Of a stretch of 64,000 nucleotides of DNA, positions 11,120-22,247 are shown piece after piece. Every line of letters starts with the position of its first letter. Positions within the stretch are counted from its first letter, which is position 1. The translations under genes were made by a program, and so were the position numbers. This DNA is from Beta vulgaris subsp. vulgaris (lineage: Eukaryota; Streptophyta; Magnoliopsida; Caryophyllales; Amaranthaceae), in the NCBI RefSeq assembly GCF_026745355.1, contig NC_079209.1, positions 22,642,429 through 22,706,428 on the forward strand, written 5' to 3'. The notes under the pieces were generated by a model that saw only the letters and a list, made by a program, of their open reading frames with translations, made no database searches and had not been told where the DNA came from.

Positions 11120-12334
11120 GGTGATCATGGATTGGGTTGTGCTGGGCTGGAGTTTACCCATAAAAAGTGGCATGTTTCAGGCCAAAGCTTTGGGCAAGAC
11201 ATACTATTTTGGGTCATTTCGGGGTCGGGAGAAAATTTAGCCTAAATTTCCGATTTTGGATTGTCTATGGGCCATATTTTTGCCTAAAATTGGAAGGGCC
11301 CAAATCTCGGAGGGAAATATCATACTCTAGACCCGCTCTTTCGACTCGGGTCTGGACAATCCTTGTTGATCATTTGTAAAACCACCTAATATGGTGTGTA
11401 AAATGACCTGTTATGCAGAGCCCCTCATCTTAAAGTCTCAAGGGTCCCACAATATAAAATATATTCTTGTTTATTTTCATTTTTCACCTTATACTCGCGA
11501 GCTTTTAGAAAATTCTTCATATACTCTTAACATTTTCAAAATTGTCCATATACCCTTGAGTTTACCACAGATATTAAATAGCCCTTATCAATAAATAAAA
11601 GTTAGTGGTATGTTAGTTTTCTAGTAGTGGAGAACTTGAGTTCATCATATACCCCTATGGCCCTATCTTAAAACTTAATAAAATAATATGAGCTTATTTT
11701 TATGTTAATTAAATGTGCTTTAAACTGGTAGAAATGATCAAGCAGTACTCCCACAAATTCCGATCCAGAGTATGGTCCTATCTACCGATTAAGTGGATGA
11801 CTGTCAAGAACAAAGTAATATTTTACTTTTTTTATTTTAAGCCTAAATGAAAGAAATAAGAGGGACGAAAAAAAAGCTTATGTTAATATAGAAATATATA
11901 GAAAATGGAATTGCAAAAAAAGAAAAATATTTTTTCAATATCTATATTAATAGAAGTAAGATTTTTGTCATGACATAAATTATGAATAGATGTTAAATTC
12001 TTTTTCAGATATGGCTAGTTTCTCCTTTTGGAAGCTCGTAACCACTTTATTGCATCTATGTACATATACATCAACGTAAATAGAATCTCCTTTTGGAAGC
12101 TCGTAACCACTTTATTGCATCTATGTACATAAGATCAATGCCAAATAGATTATGCACTGTGGAAGAAGATTTGCAAGATATGAACCTATGAGACAATATT
12201 AAGTCTAAAAATACTTCACTACAGCTGTGATGCATGTGATAGTTTTAGTTGGTGTAAAGGAAAATTTGGAATTGTGAATTTTATGCTACTTAAAAGAACT
12301 CGATTGCAGATTTTCTCCTACACATCTGCAAAAT
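11120..12334. other. Unassigned spacer with a 65-bp-period duplication
   Basis: 11150-11370 is a GC-richer stretch with repeated 'gggcc'-type words, probably relic repeat, with no recognisable protein. A perfect 46-base repeat starting 'tctccttttggaagctcg' occurs at 12021-12066 and 12086-12131. The remainder is AT-rich with no gene signal. Confidence 0.5.
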
Positions 12335-13771
12335 ACTTCCTTAAATCTTATTCTAAAACACACTTACTTATTCATGATAATTAATTGTCTTTTAGACCCA
12401 TAAAATATTTTGAGTTAATTTAAATTAATTTTAAAGACCAATTATTTATTTATCTCTTTTAACAAATATTTTAAAAAATGGAAGTCAGATTTTTATTCAG
12501 CAAAACTCAATCTCTTATTTTAAAGGATAAAAACTATCTTCTAAAACAAGTTTAAGGAAGAAAGACTAACAAATGAGCTAGATGAATGATGTGCGCCTAG
12601 CGCGCCACGTGCGTTCAGCGCATTGGCTGAGCTATGTCAGGTGCACCAATCTGCGCCTAACACGTGGATTTGTTACTCACACAGAGTTATGCGCCTAGCG
12701 CACTTCTCTATGTGAGAGGCATCTTTCTCTTCTATCTTTTTTTAACGTGTATAATTTTCATCAAGCATGCCGCATTAGGTGCACCAAAGTGCGCCGGACA
12801 CGTGGATCTGCGCCTCACACGTCAGCCTGTGCCAAGCGCAGGGGGCGCGTGAAGCGTAGTTTCCTATTTCTATAAATACCTGTGATTTTCCGAATCGAAG
12901 AGAGTTTTTCAATTTTTATTTATCAAACACAAAACTCGCCAAATACTTCTGAATCATATTTTGAACCTTCAAGCACTCCAATACTTTTAATACATCAATC
13001 CCTTTTCAAGTTCCTAATCATACTGTGTTTTTGGTTCCACGATTGCTCCACCTGAAGTTCGTTACGCGCTTCGACCTAAACTGCATAGGTATAATTCTTG
13101 AGGACTCTTGATTAATTTAATTATATTTATTTCATGGAAGTTACTAACAATTTCTTATCCTGATGTCGATATTTAATTAATAGTCGTGATTATTGTACAT
13201 TCTAATTTGTTTTACTCTTATTTTTTCCGTGTTGTTTTATTTCTCATGTGCATGATTTTTATTACCCATATGTTATTCTTGGTAAACAAGACCTAAAGAA
13301 CTGTTCTAACTAATTCAGATAATTTGGACAACTTGTTAGGTATCTTATAATATTACTGCTTAATAACTTGTTGCTAAAAGTTAGTCTTTTATGTGTTTCC
13401 TGAACCAACCTAAACTTCATATATTTAGTATGCTTAAAAATATTATATGATTATTCTTTTGCATAAAATTGGTTGTGAATCGATATTTAGTAGAGCCATA
13501 CAATGGGCAACATAGTTCCTGGCTGTGTTGTACCCTTACCTCCTCAACTTAATCTATTGTTATTTGACCATCTATGGAGTCCAGACGGGGAAATCAACAC
13601 AGATAAGTCCTTAACATGTCCCTACAATTTTCAATATCTAATTAGGTATATGAGTCTTCCTTTTGAAGACTTGTTGGCAACTTCAAAAATATATTTTCAA
13701 TAAAACCTTAACAATTGGGTTGTGAAATACGCGCTCATATTGCGGTAGGCGAAAATAACATCACACCTACA
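12335..13771 (+). mobile_element. 5' LTR of Tat/Ogre-like element 3, 5'-truncated
   Basis: It aligns along its length with 19630-21012: same 'aaaactcaatctctt' segment, same GC-rich 'gcgcctagcgca' block, same 'gttccacgattgctcc' segment, and the same end '...cacctaca' at 13771. The first ~115 bases present in the 3' LTR (beginning TGTAGACAC) are missing here, so the left part has been lost. U3 carries three CACGTG boxes and an intact TATA box CTATAAATA at 12870-12878. Confidence 0.82.
12606..12878 (+). promoter_or_regulatory. LTR promoter: three G-boxes and a TATA box
   Basis: CACGTG occurs at 12606-12611, 12661-12666 and 12799-12804; the last two sit in ACACGTGGAT, the plant ABRE/G-box form. 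TATAAATA follows at 12871-12878. The same three boxes are kept in the 3' LTR at 19895-19900, 19950-19955 and 20101-20106, whereas the 3' LTR TATA has mutated to TAGAAATA. bZIP or bHLH factor binding is what such boxes usually mean; that is inference. Confidence 0.55.
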
Positions 13772-13792
13772 ATTTGGTGACTTCATTGGGGA
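13772..13792 (+). other. Primer-binding site of Tat element 3
   Basis: Directly after the LTR end '...cctaca', the sequence ATTTGGTGACTTCATTGGGG matches the style of primer-binding site seen in Tat/Ogre elements (TTTGGYGACT...GGGGA). A similar site, TTTTTTGGCAACTATTAGGAGG-like on the minus strand, lies beside the LTR of Tat element 2 at 59731-59754, which supports both assignments. Confidence 0.6.
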
Positions 13793-15476
13793 GGATTTTT
13801 TAAAAAATATTTTGTTAAAATGAGCAGGTGAAACTTGAAAACTACGATTCATTCTCCTTTTATGCCTTGGAATATTATATTGTTTTGCATATGCATTGCT
13901 ATTTTTCAGTTATTATAAGGATAATCTAGCTTGCCTTATAAGCATATGCTCTATGTGTGAGGTCACCTACGGGGGGTTTGTGCTTTGCCCTTCCAAAAAG
14001 CGATAGTGTTGGATCTTAGTATTAATCAAATCTACCAAACCAGACATTGGTCTCTTATTCGTGATTTGAGAACTGGACTGCGTCTTACACATAGCCACCT
14101 TTTTAAGCAAAGGTACGAAGCGTGGGATCAATCTCTTAGTCATGAACCCTTTCATCGTTAACCTAAACCTGCCCAGTAGTTGAATGTAGAACTAGACTTT
14201 AGGTTGAGAATTATTGCATCCACGTTACCTGCCATTTTTGTGTGATTGCAGTTGTTGCCTGCTGTTATTTTATCAACATGTTGATATGCCTTACGCCTAG
14301 AAATCTGTGTCTAAATATATCATCATTTTCGTCTGAACTCTCGTCAAATTACCAATACGCATGCCGAGGAGCAGTGCACCTAATACATTTAATTTGCGTC
14401 TGGCGCACCGAACCTGCCCCAGACGCATAGCCTGCGCGCCGCACACAACCAGTTGTGTGGCGCGCAATCTATTCATCCCATGTTTATTGTTAATTTAATC
14501 TTTGTTCCAAGTCAGAAAAAGAGGTCTATCAATTTGCAAGTCAATGTTGGTCTGTCAAAATTGTTGTTATCATTATGTTAGTCTTCGAGTCTCAAAAGTT
14601 CAGATTCTTGTTAATGTCCATCTTGTTGTAAATGTCTCATCCGTTTAGTAATTCAAACTCCATTAGAAGTCCATTTAGCACATATGTCTAGGTTCATCTA
14701 GTTTCACTCTGTTTAGAGTTCTTAACTCGTCTAAATCTATTCATGTTAGGACTCTTACTTCACAGAGTCCCATGCATCTTAGAATTTTATATTCCATCAA
14801 AAGTCCATGCATAATAGGATTCTAAAATCGTTAGAATTCTATCCATCTTAGAATTCTAAATCCATTAGAATTCGTTCGTCTTAGGAGTTTCAAATCCCTT
14901 AGAGTTCCGGCCATATTAGATGTCGAAAACCATTTGAATTCCATTCATTTTAGGTGTACATGTCCACTAAAGTTTCATGCACATTAGGAGTCTAGCCTTC
15001 TTGAAAGTGCATCAAATCTAGAATTCTAAAGTAATTTGAATTTTATATTGATTAGGACTACATTCATACTAGAGTCCCTTTGTACTGCATCGTCCATCGT
15101 TCATATAACTCATGCATAAGTGGAGTTCAGAGACATTTAGGAGTCTCATTATTACCATACTCTGCATTGCATTTCATGCATTTCATATTTAGTAGTCCTG
15201 AACTAGAAGTAACCTGATTCCCTCTTTCGGGATAATTAGGTAGCCTTTACAGGTTCAAACTCAAGTCATGCATACATGCATCGGTCTAGGTTCATCTACA
15301 CACAAAAAAAATCCAAAAAAAACATTATATATTATTCATTTAGGATATGTTATTTTGTTCCTCGAAGCTCAACTTTTAAACAAATATGCATTCTTTCATT
15401 CCATAGCTCTCTCTCCATCACCACTCTATTTCTAAACCTCCTTTGATGATCCATGTAGAAATTAAGTGACATTGAA
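13793..15476 (+). other. Long untranslated leader of Tat element 3
   Basis: No sustained frame. It contains a strong inverted repeat at 14434-14465 (GCGCGCC..ACACAAC against its complement, 14-bp arms, 3-base loop), and a zone of degenerate ~30-base repeats at 14640-15130 built on 'cattagaattc' and 'ttaggagtct'. Long leaders, sometimes with an extra ORF1, are usual in Ogre-like elements; no ORF1 is recognisable here. Confidence 0.5.
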
Positions 15477-16250
15477 ATGCAGAGTCCATTGAATAACGAG
15501 CAACAAGTCACTGAAATGGCTAGAGCTTTAGCCAAGATATCTAGTATGATGGAAGAAATATATACAAGGTTTAAGAAGGTCGAGTTTGGTGAATCTTCTG
15601 GATTAAAAAAAAATTGGAGAGTGTTGTTCATAGCGTAATCAATGAAAATTCCTATTTGAGCCCATTAATAACACTAAACTGAAAGGGAAACTTCCTGAAA
15701 AGTTATCTACAACTGACATCCAAAATTTCAAACCAACTGATAATCTAAAGTATCATTTAAGGAACTTTCGTGTAACCGTGATCATCAATTCGATTGACCA
15801 TGAACTCTACGCAATGGTATTCCCTATGTCATTGGACCCAATCTACCAAAATCGGTTATGTTCCCTGACCCTAAGGAAACTGAAACTTGGGAAGGCATCA
15901 CTATTGCTTTAATGAAACAATATAACTCGAACACACAACTTCAAACCTCCCTTAGTGGACCGGAGGTTCTTCAACAAGGTGAAATGAAGGCTTTACCACT
16001 TATTTGAATAGATGAAGAGAGAAATAAACTTATATGGTATCAAGGCATGTTAAAAAGACTTGGTAAGAAAATTTGTTTCTAACCTCCTCCCTAAGTACAA
16101 AAACCATCTCAAACACTTGGGTTATGGTATGTAGCTTCACATGAGTATATGATGTGGATATCTAGATTGAGAATGATTTGACGAAAAAATGTCGAAGATA
16201 ATGACCTCAATCGCTCATTAAGACATTTGGACTCACTTAGGTCCAATCAG
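15477..16250 (+). pseudogene. gag: Tat/Ogre-type gag remnant
   Basis: Starts with ATG 15477 ('MQSPLNNEQQVTEMARALAK', then a coiled-coil-like 'ISSMMEEIYTRFKKVEF'), is frameshifted at an A8 run near 15606, and resumes at about 15676 with 'KLPEKLSTTDIQNFKPTDN'. Gag hallmarks follow: 'LRNFRVTVIINSIDHELYA', 'FPMSLD', 'DPKETETWEGITIALMKQY' and 'EVLQQGEMK'. This is the capsid region of retrotransposon gag (PF03732-like), which would form the virus-like particle core in the cytoplasm. Stops and shifts inactivate it. No protease, RT or integrase follows before the 3' LTR, so this copy is a non-autonomous, gag-only derivative. Confidence 0.7.
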
Positions 16251-18376
16251 CACGAATAAAATTATTGTTTTTATCATTTAAAAAGAGAACTCATATAGAC
16301 CGAATAAGCAACGAAGTTGTCTCGTAACGTGACGTAGGAGTCTAGACATATTATTTCACTTTCCGTTTCATCTCTCTAATTTTACCCAGTCTAACATAGG
16401 ATTTTCCCTCTTATTGTATGTAATAAATGAGTATTTCTTTTCTAACCTTGTACTAATGAGCCCAAATGGAAATAATGGTTGTCTCCTGAAAAGAAATAAA
16501 TTTCTAATTATCATGACTATTCTAATAAAGGCAATGAACAACCGTTATATATATAAAAGAGGCTCCCTTCCCCACAACTATTCCTCCACTTCAACCTAAG
16601 TGCATAATACCCCTCTCCCTTTAACCTACCTCATGGGAAATAGATTTGATGAAAATTCAATGTAAAAGGGCAAGTAACAGAATAAAAAAGGAAAAGCAAA
16701 AAACAAAATGATACAATAAGTGCAAAATATATATAAAAAAAAGAAGTGCGAAAAATCGAGTAATAATAAAGAAATGAAAAAATGTCGGATAAAAAAAGAA
16801 AGAAACATTACAAATAAGCCCATCAATAGCTTTGTCAAACATACTTTCTTTTCAAAACCTTCAAATGTCGATTATAAACCTCCAATTTCATCAAAGGCCT
16901 TGACCTCCATAATGAAAAAACCATTAGAAGTCAAATCATACCTCTATAATAAAGCTTCGCTCAAGCTACACGTAACCATATCTCATCCTAATAAGCTATA
17001 AAATACAAAGCAATGCCCACTAGGTCAAAAACCTTAAGGGTGACTTAGGCAAAAGTTAATGCATCTTCTCACTCATTATAGCCTGAACTACGAGTGGTCT
17101 GATTCCGCTAAAGATATGTAGGAAACCTCACCCTGAGGTCCGACCGATTTGAACCAAACCTAACCTACATCATTATCCACTATTGCCAAAGACCTCTTCC
17201 AAATCAATTCCTAATTCATTGCAAATGACTGCACAACAAAATCCTAGGCCACCGATTAAAATGCTAAGAGCTATGGTTGGTTTGACTCCATCATGGATAC
17301 GTAGGCAACCTCTTTTGAGGCCCGGTCCTTTTAATTCAAAACATATTTTTATTGCTTGCATAGGCCCATGAGAAAAGCATGACCGCAAAAAAAAATCATT
17401 AATTTTGAATGCCCATCCATACCTTTAGAACTACACCAGGTATTCGAACCTGCATCATTAGCCTACCTTATTGCATGAGTCAATCCAATATGACTCCGTC
17501 GTTTTCTAAACTACATTATCGCTTCTAAGCCAACTTTAGCGTAACCTTTCAACACTTGGCGCAATGTCCACGCCTCATCTTTTGAGTGTTCCTTTCTTTG
17601 GCCTTCCTTGTCTTGTTCACCTTAGGAATGCTATAAGGAATCTTTGGTCGAAACTTCCACTAAGCGTGACGAGTTATCTTCAAATCTAAGCAATCAAGCT
17701 GGGTACTTCATCAACTTCATCTTATTGGGGGATTTATCACTGGTCCACCCTGAAAATCACTGGCTCAAATCCAAGCCTAATGTGATAAGGAGTTCCTTAC
17801 GAGTCCACACATAAAAAATCTTGGGTTTTCAACCCGCGTGGATCCAAATCGATCTACTTTATGGGCTCACTTAGGCCCTTGGCATACAAAGCTCAAAGCA
17901 TATATAACTCAAACATTACGAAGACTCGTTTTAAAATATATTGTAAATAAAATAGATCATCCTTGGGAGGTTTCCATTACTCCTCTTTGACAGGCTCAAT
18001 GTATATATCTGGATTAGGACTTCATTACAAGTCGATACAAAATAGTGTGGGCTCCGGACCCATACGAGATCATAACTGTTTTTCCCCTGCAACAACTACA
18101 ACACATTTTGAATCAAATATAACTTACATGGATCATACTTGGGGGCTTCTTATTTCTCTTCTTTCAAAAATAATTTGCTAAACAAAAATTTAAGCTTATA
18201 AAAGAACGATCAAAGCGTCATATCATATATCTGCATTAGTGTTATATCTCAGCATTAGTATAATATCTCTGGGTTTGCATTACGTATCTGCATAATCCAA
18301 GCATTGTGTCAAGCATTGCATCCTTCGTCCTTCGCTATAGGATTCTAGTATAATTCATGGAGTCGCACACATGTAT

Positions 18377-18461
<85 letters not shown>

Positions 18462-18929
18462 GCACACACGATAGCACCTTTAAGTATAGAGTATTTGAGG
18501 TCACTCTTTATAGGTCAAGTCTTTTTCTATCCATATATACACTAGCACCCATATCACGGGACACATGCATGTCCCCTAATTGTTTGTCCGTATATCTGTG
18601 TATTCTTTGCATTTACAAGTATCCAACATGGAAAACTCTATAAGAGTTATATTCCACCAAGCCGTGTGGGCATAAATTTCTCCAGAGGAAACAAGTATTC
18701 TTAAGAATTAACAACTAAAAACAGTCGTTAGGTATGCGGACCACTACGGACCAAAACAACGAAAAACAACCGTTAGATCAGCAGAACATTATGAAGCGAA
18801 AGAACGGTAAACAATTGCTAGGTATGTAGATCATTACGAACCGAGACAATGAAAAAACAAGCTTTAATATGGTTCGTGTTCCCGAACACAACAATAGTGT
18901 TCAATTCTAGCACTAGCCTTCAATCATAA
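16251..18929 (+). other. Non-coding 3' region of Tat element 3
   Basis: Two diverged copies of a 'gactccatcatggatacgtaggcaacctc'-like phrase occur near 17095-17125 and 17285-17315, a phrase type common in Tat/Ogre untranslated regions. 18720-18860 has ~60-base repeats around 'caaccgttag'. No coding frame with family resemblance is present; the short frames at 16414-17388 are chance or low complexity. Confidence 0.5.
18378..18460. repeat. (CA)n microsatellite
   Basis: About 40 CA units, broken once by 'acaacaca' near 18426. The reading frames of His-Thr repeats here are artefacts. Confidence 0.95.
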
Positions 18930-19275
18930 TTAGTATAACCCTGGAGCGGGATGCAACTCTACTTTAGCACAACCCTAGAGCGGAATCCAACTCTACTTTA
19001 GCATGCCCCTGGAACAGGATGCATCACTACATTGGCACACTCTTATAATGGGATACAACTCTCCTTTAGCACAACCTTGAAGCGGGATGCAACTCTAATT
19101 TAGCAAAACCCTGGAGCGGGATGCAGCTCTACTTTAGCACAACCCTAGAGTGGGATGTAATGCTACTTTAGCACAATCCTTAGCGGGATGCAGCTCTACA
19201 TAAGCGCAACCCTAAAGCAGAATGCAACGCTACATCATGATAAGCACAACGTTGAAGCGGGATGCAGCTCTACAG
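18930..19275. repeat. ~38-bp minisatellite next to the 3' LTR
   Basis: About nine diverged copies of a unit like 'agcacaaccctggagcgg' + 'gatgcaactctacttt'. It ends some 230 bases before the polypurine tract, the same relative position as the tandem repeats of Tat element 1. Confidence 0.88.
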
Positions 19276-19515
19276 TGACATGTGCCGGACTAAATAGCTT
19301 AGATACCCTATTCACATATATCTTTTGATTTTTGAAAATTTATGATTATATTGCAAAAATATTTCACATATGTCTGCTCCTGAAACTTTTTCTTCTTTTG
19401 CAGGTACTGGCATAAAAAGAGTAATTTTGGATTGTAGATAATCTAGAATCATTCGCCGCACCGACATGTAAACTTTGACTTTCGGTTTCGCAAACCTCAG
19501 TCAAAGTGGGGGTTC

Positions 19516-21012
19516 TGTAGACACATAATCGTGTCTCCCCATTTAAGGGTCCAATGATCAAACATACAGCGACATTAGTTGGCATAACCCAACAGAAGAG
19601 CAATCTGAAGAGCAATTAAAAGTGTGTTTTAAAATATTATTCTAAAACCCAATTAATTATTCATGATTATTTATTGTATTCTAAACCCATAAAATAATTT
19701 AGAGTCAATCTAAAATATTTTTAAAGTCCAATTATTAATTTATTACTTATAATAAATAGTTTAATAAATGGAAATAAGATTTTTATTCCGCAAAACTCAA
19801 TCTCTTCATTTTAAGGGATAAAAAACATCTTGTAAAACACATTTATGGAAATGGCTGGCAAATGAGCAGGACGCAGGATGTGCGACAACCACACCACGTG
19901 GGCCCATCACATTGGCCGAGTTGTCTCAGGCGCGCCAATCTGCGCTTGACACGTGGATTTGTGACTCACACAGAGTCATGCGCCTAGTGCACTTCTCTGT
20001 TTGCGACGCATATTTTCTTTTCTAGTTTTTTAAAAATACGCGTACCACATGTACGATTTTCATTGGGCATGCCGCGTCAAGCACACCAATGTATGCATGA
20101 CACGTGGATCGATGCCTCACATGTTAGCCTGCGCCTGGTGCAGGGGGCACACGAAGCGTAATTTCAAGTTTCTTAGAAATACCTGTGATTTCTTGAATCG
20201 AGGTGGACTTTTCAATTTGAATTTAACAATCCTGAAAATCTCTGAATACTTATGAATCATATTTCGGACCTTTAAACACTCAAATAATTTCAACACATCA
20301 ATCCCTTTTCATGTTCCTGATTATACCGTGTTTTTGGTTCCACGATTGCTCCTCCTGAAGGTCATTACGCTCTTCGGCCTAAACCACATAGGTATAGTTC
20401 CTGAGGACTATTAAACAAACAATTATATTTATTGCCTAGAAGTTACTAATGATTTCTTGTCATGACGTAGATATTTAATTAATAATCGTAATTATTTTAC
20501 ATTCTAATCTCTTCTACTCTTATTTTTGTACATAAGATTCATGTTGTTTTAGTTTTCTTGTGTATGATTTTTATCACTTATATGTTATTATAGATGAACA
20601 AGATCTAATTCTAACTAATTCAGATTATTTGGACAACCTTAATGTACCTTGTAATGTTATTGCTTAAGAACTTGTAGCTAAAAATTAGTCTTTTATGTGT
20701 TTTCTGAACCAACCTAGACTAAATATTTTTAGTAGGCTTAAAAATATTATATGATTATTCTTTTGCATATTTTTTTTTTGTCAAACGATTTTTACTAGAG
20801 GTCAAGAATGGGCAACATAGTTTAAACTGAGAAATCTACATTAGATAAGTCACTAAGATGTCCCTATAGTTTTCTATATCTAATTAGGTTTATGAGTCTT
20901 CCTTTAAAGACGTGTTGACGACATCAAAAACATGTTTTTAATTAAACCTTAACAACGGGATAGCCAAATACGCGCTCACACTGTGGTAGGCGAAAATAAA
21001 ATAACACCTACA
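19516..21012 (+). mobile_element. 3' LTR of Tat/Ogre-like element 3, full length
   Basis: Begins TGTAGACACATAATCG, directly after the polypurine tract AAAGTGGGGG (19503-19512) plus TTC, and ends '...ataacaccta' + 'ca' at 21012; 1497 bp. It aligns with 12335-13771. The TATA box has one change (TAGAAATA, near 20173), while the three G-boxes are kept. TGTAGACAC is a familiar Tat LTR start. No target duplication can be checked, because the left LTR has lost its end. Confidence 0.82.
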
Positions 21013-22164
21013 ACGATCGTGTGTGATTTATGTATACGAAAAAATATAGTCAAGTGGGATCTTGTTATATTTTTCTTTGCTTATATTCTCCAAATATCAA
21101 CTTTTTACAATACGTAATTGTTCATAATTAAAATGATATTAATGGTTAACGTTATGTATTAGTAAGCATGAAAGCCAAAATTGTGTACATTAAATAGAAA
21201 TAGAGGTAATACTTTATATGCTTTACTTTGTAAAGATTAATAATTGTAATGTGATTATTGTATTGAATATTGTTTTATATTTTACAATTATGCAGGATAT
21301 CTTCTCTTTAATACCCAAATCATGTGTGTAACAGCCCCCGCCCTAGCTTATGTTAAATATTAATTAAAAACTATACTTTCTAGCAATAGTGGAAGCAAGA
21401 GCATAATCAAACGTTACGGAGGGTGTCACTTGCTGGAGTCAACCCATTAATATGGCTGGATTGACTCTACGAGCTACACTTAAATCAAACATTCATCACA
21501 CATGAAAATTTATTTAGTTATTACAAACCCAAAGTAAGATTTTAAATCATAAGTTTAAACAGTATTCATAAACAGAAGTAAATCTCAAAAGGTGACTAAA
21601 CTGCCCTAGTTTTCCATGTTTTTATGAAGGTGACTAGGAAAGTAATTTAAAAGATAAGAAAAGTCTTAAATAAATCATTTATAGGCGGATTAGTGATCCG
21701 CGCGTACGCGTGGCAGATTCAAGCAGAAACAGTGCAATCTTCCGGAAAGCATAACTCCTTGACTAGAAGTCTACTCGGGGCGTGCCACCTATCGTTGGAA
21801 AGCTCTTCAAATCTAGTTTCCACATCTTCTAGAATTACTCGATTTTAAGTATAACATCAAAAGTTATGATCAGAAGAGTAGACGTGACTCTTTTTCACAT
21901 TTCTTCTAATGATTTTCCGCTTCGTTTTTGCTCAAACTCATACTATGACATATCCATACGATCCTTATGCATTATAGCTTCTTTATAAGTGCTCCTAATC
22001 CTCAAGCTTAGCTAATCATACTCCAAATACGTTATCAATGCCTGAAATTCATCAAAAACAAGAAAACATACCGAATAGGAGTAGAAAAGCATAACTTAAG
22101 AATATAATGCAACAATGAACCTTAATATGAAACTAAATGCTCTAAAATGCAACCTAAATGCACC
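21013..22164 (-). mobile_element. Possible LTR fragment of another gypsy element
   Basis: 21013-21327 is AT-rich spacer with no signal. From 21328 the sequence starts TGTAACAGCCCCCGCC; read on the minus strand this is an LTR-like end '...GGGGGCTGTTACA'. The following 800 bases have words ('ggaaagctcttcaaatctag', 'ttatgatcagaagag') typical of some Ty3/gypsy LTRs. No second LTR, PBS or coding region supports it, and the right boundary, near a (TA)n tract at 22165, is unclear. Confidence 0.35.
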
Positions 22165-22247
22165 TAGAGACTATATATATATATAAATGACTTATCAGGG
22201 AGCAAACCAACTAGGTTGGAATCCTCCACACAAGGCAAGCTACACTA

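Noticed and set aside
16626..17001. Phe/Leu-rich minus-strand frames suggesting a membrane protein
   Set aside because: Low-complexity AT-rich sequence within the non-coding part of Tat element 3; no start context or homologue signal.
18357..18643. Open frames rich in His-Thr and Tyr-Thr repeats
   Set aside because: They are translations of the (CA)n microsatellite and its edges.
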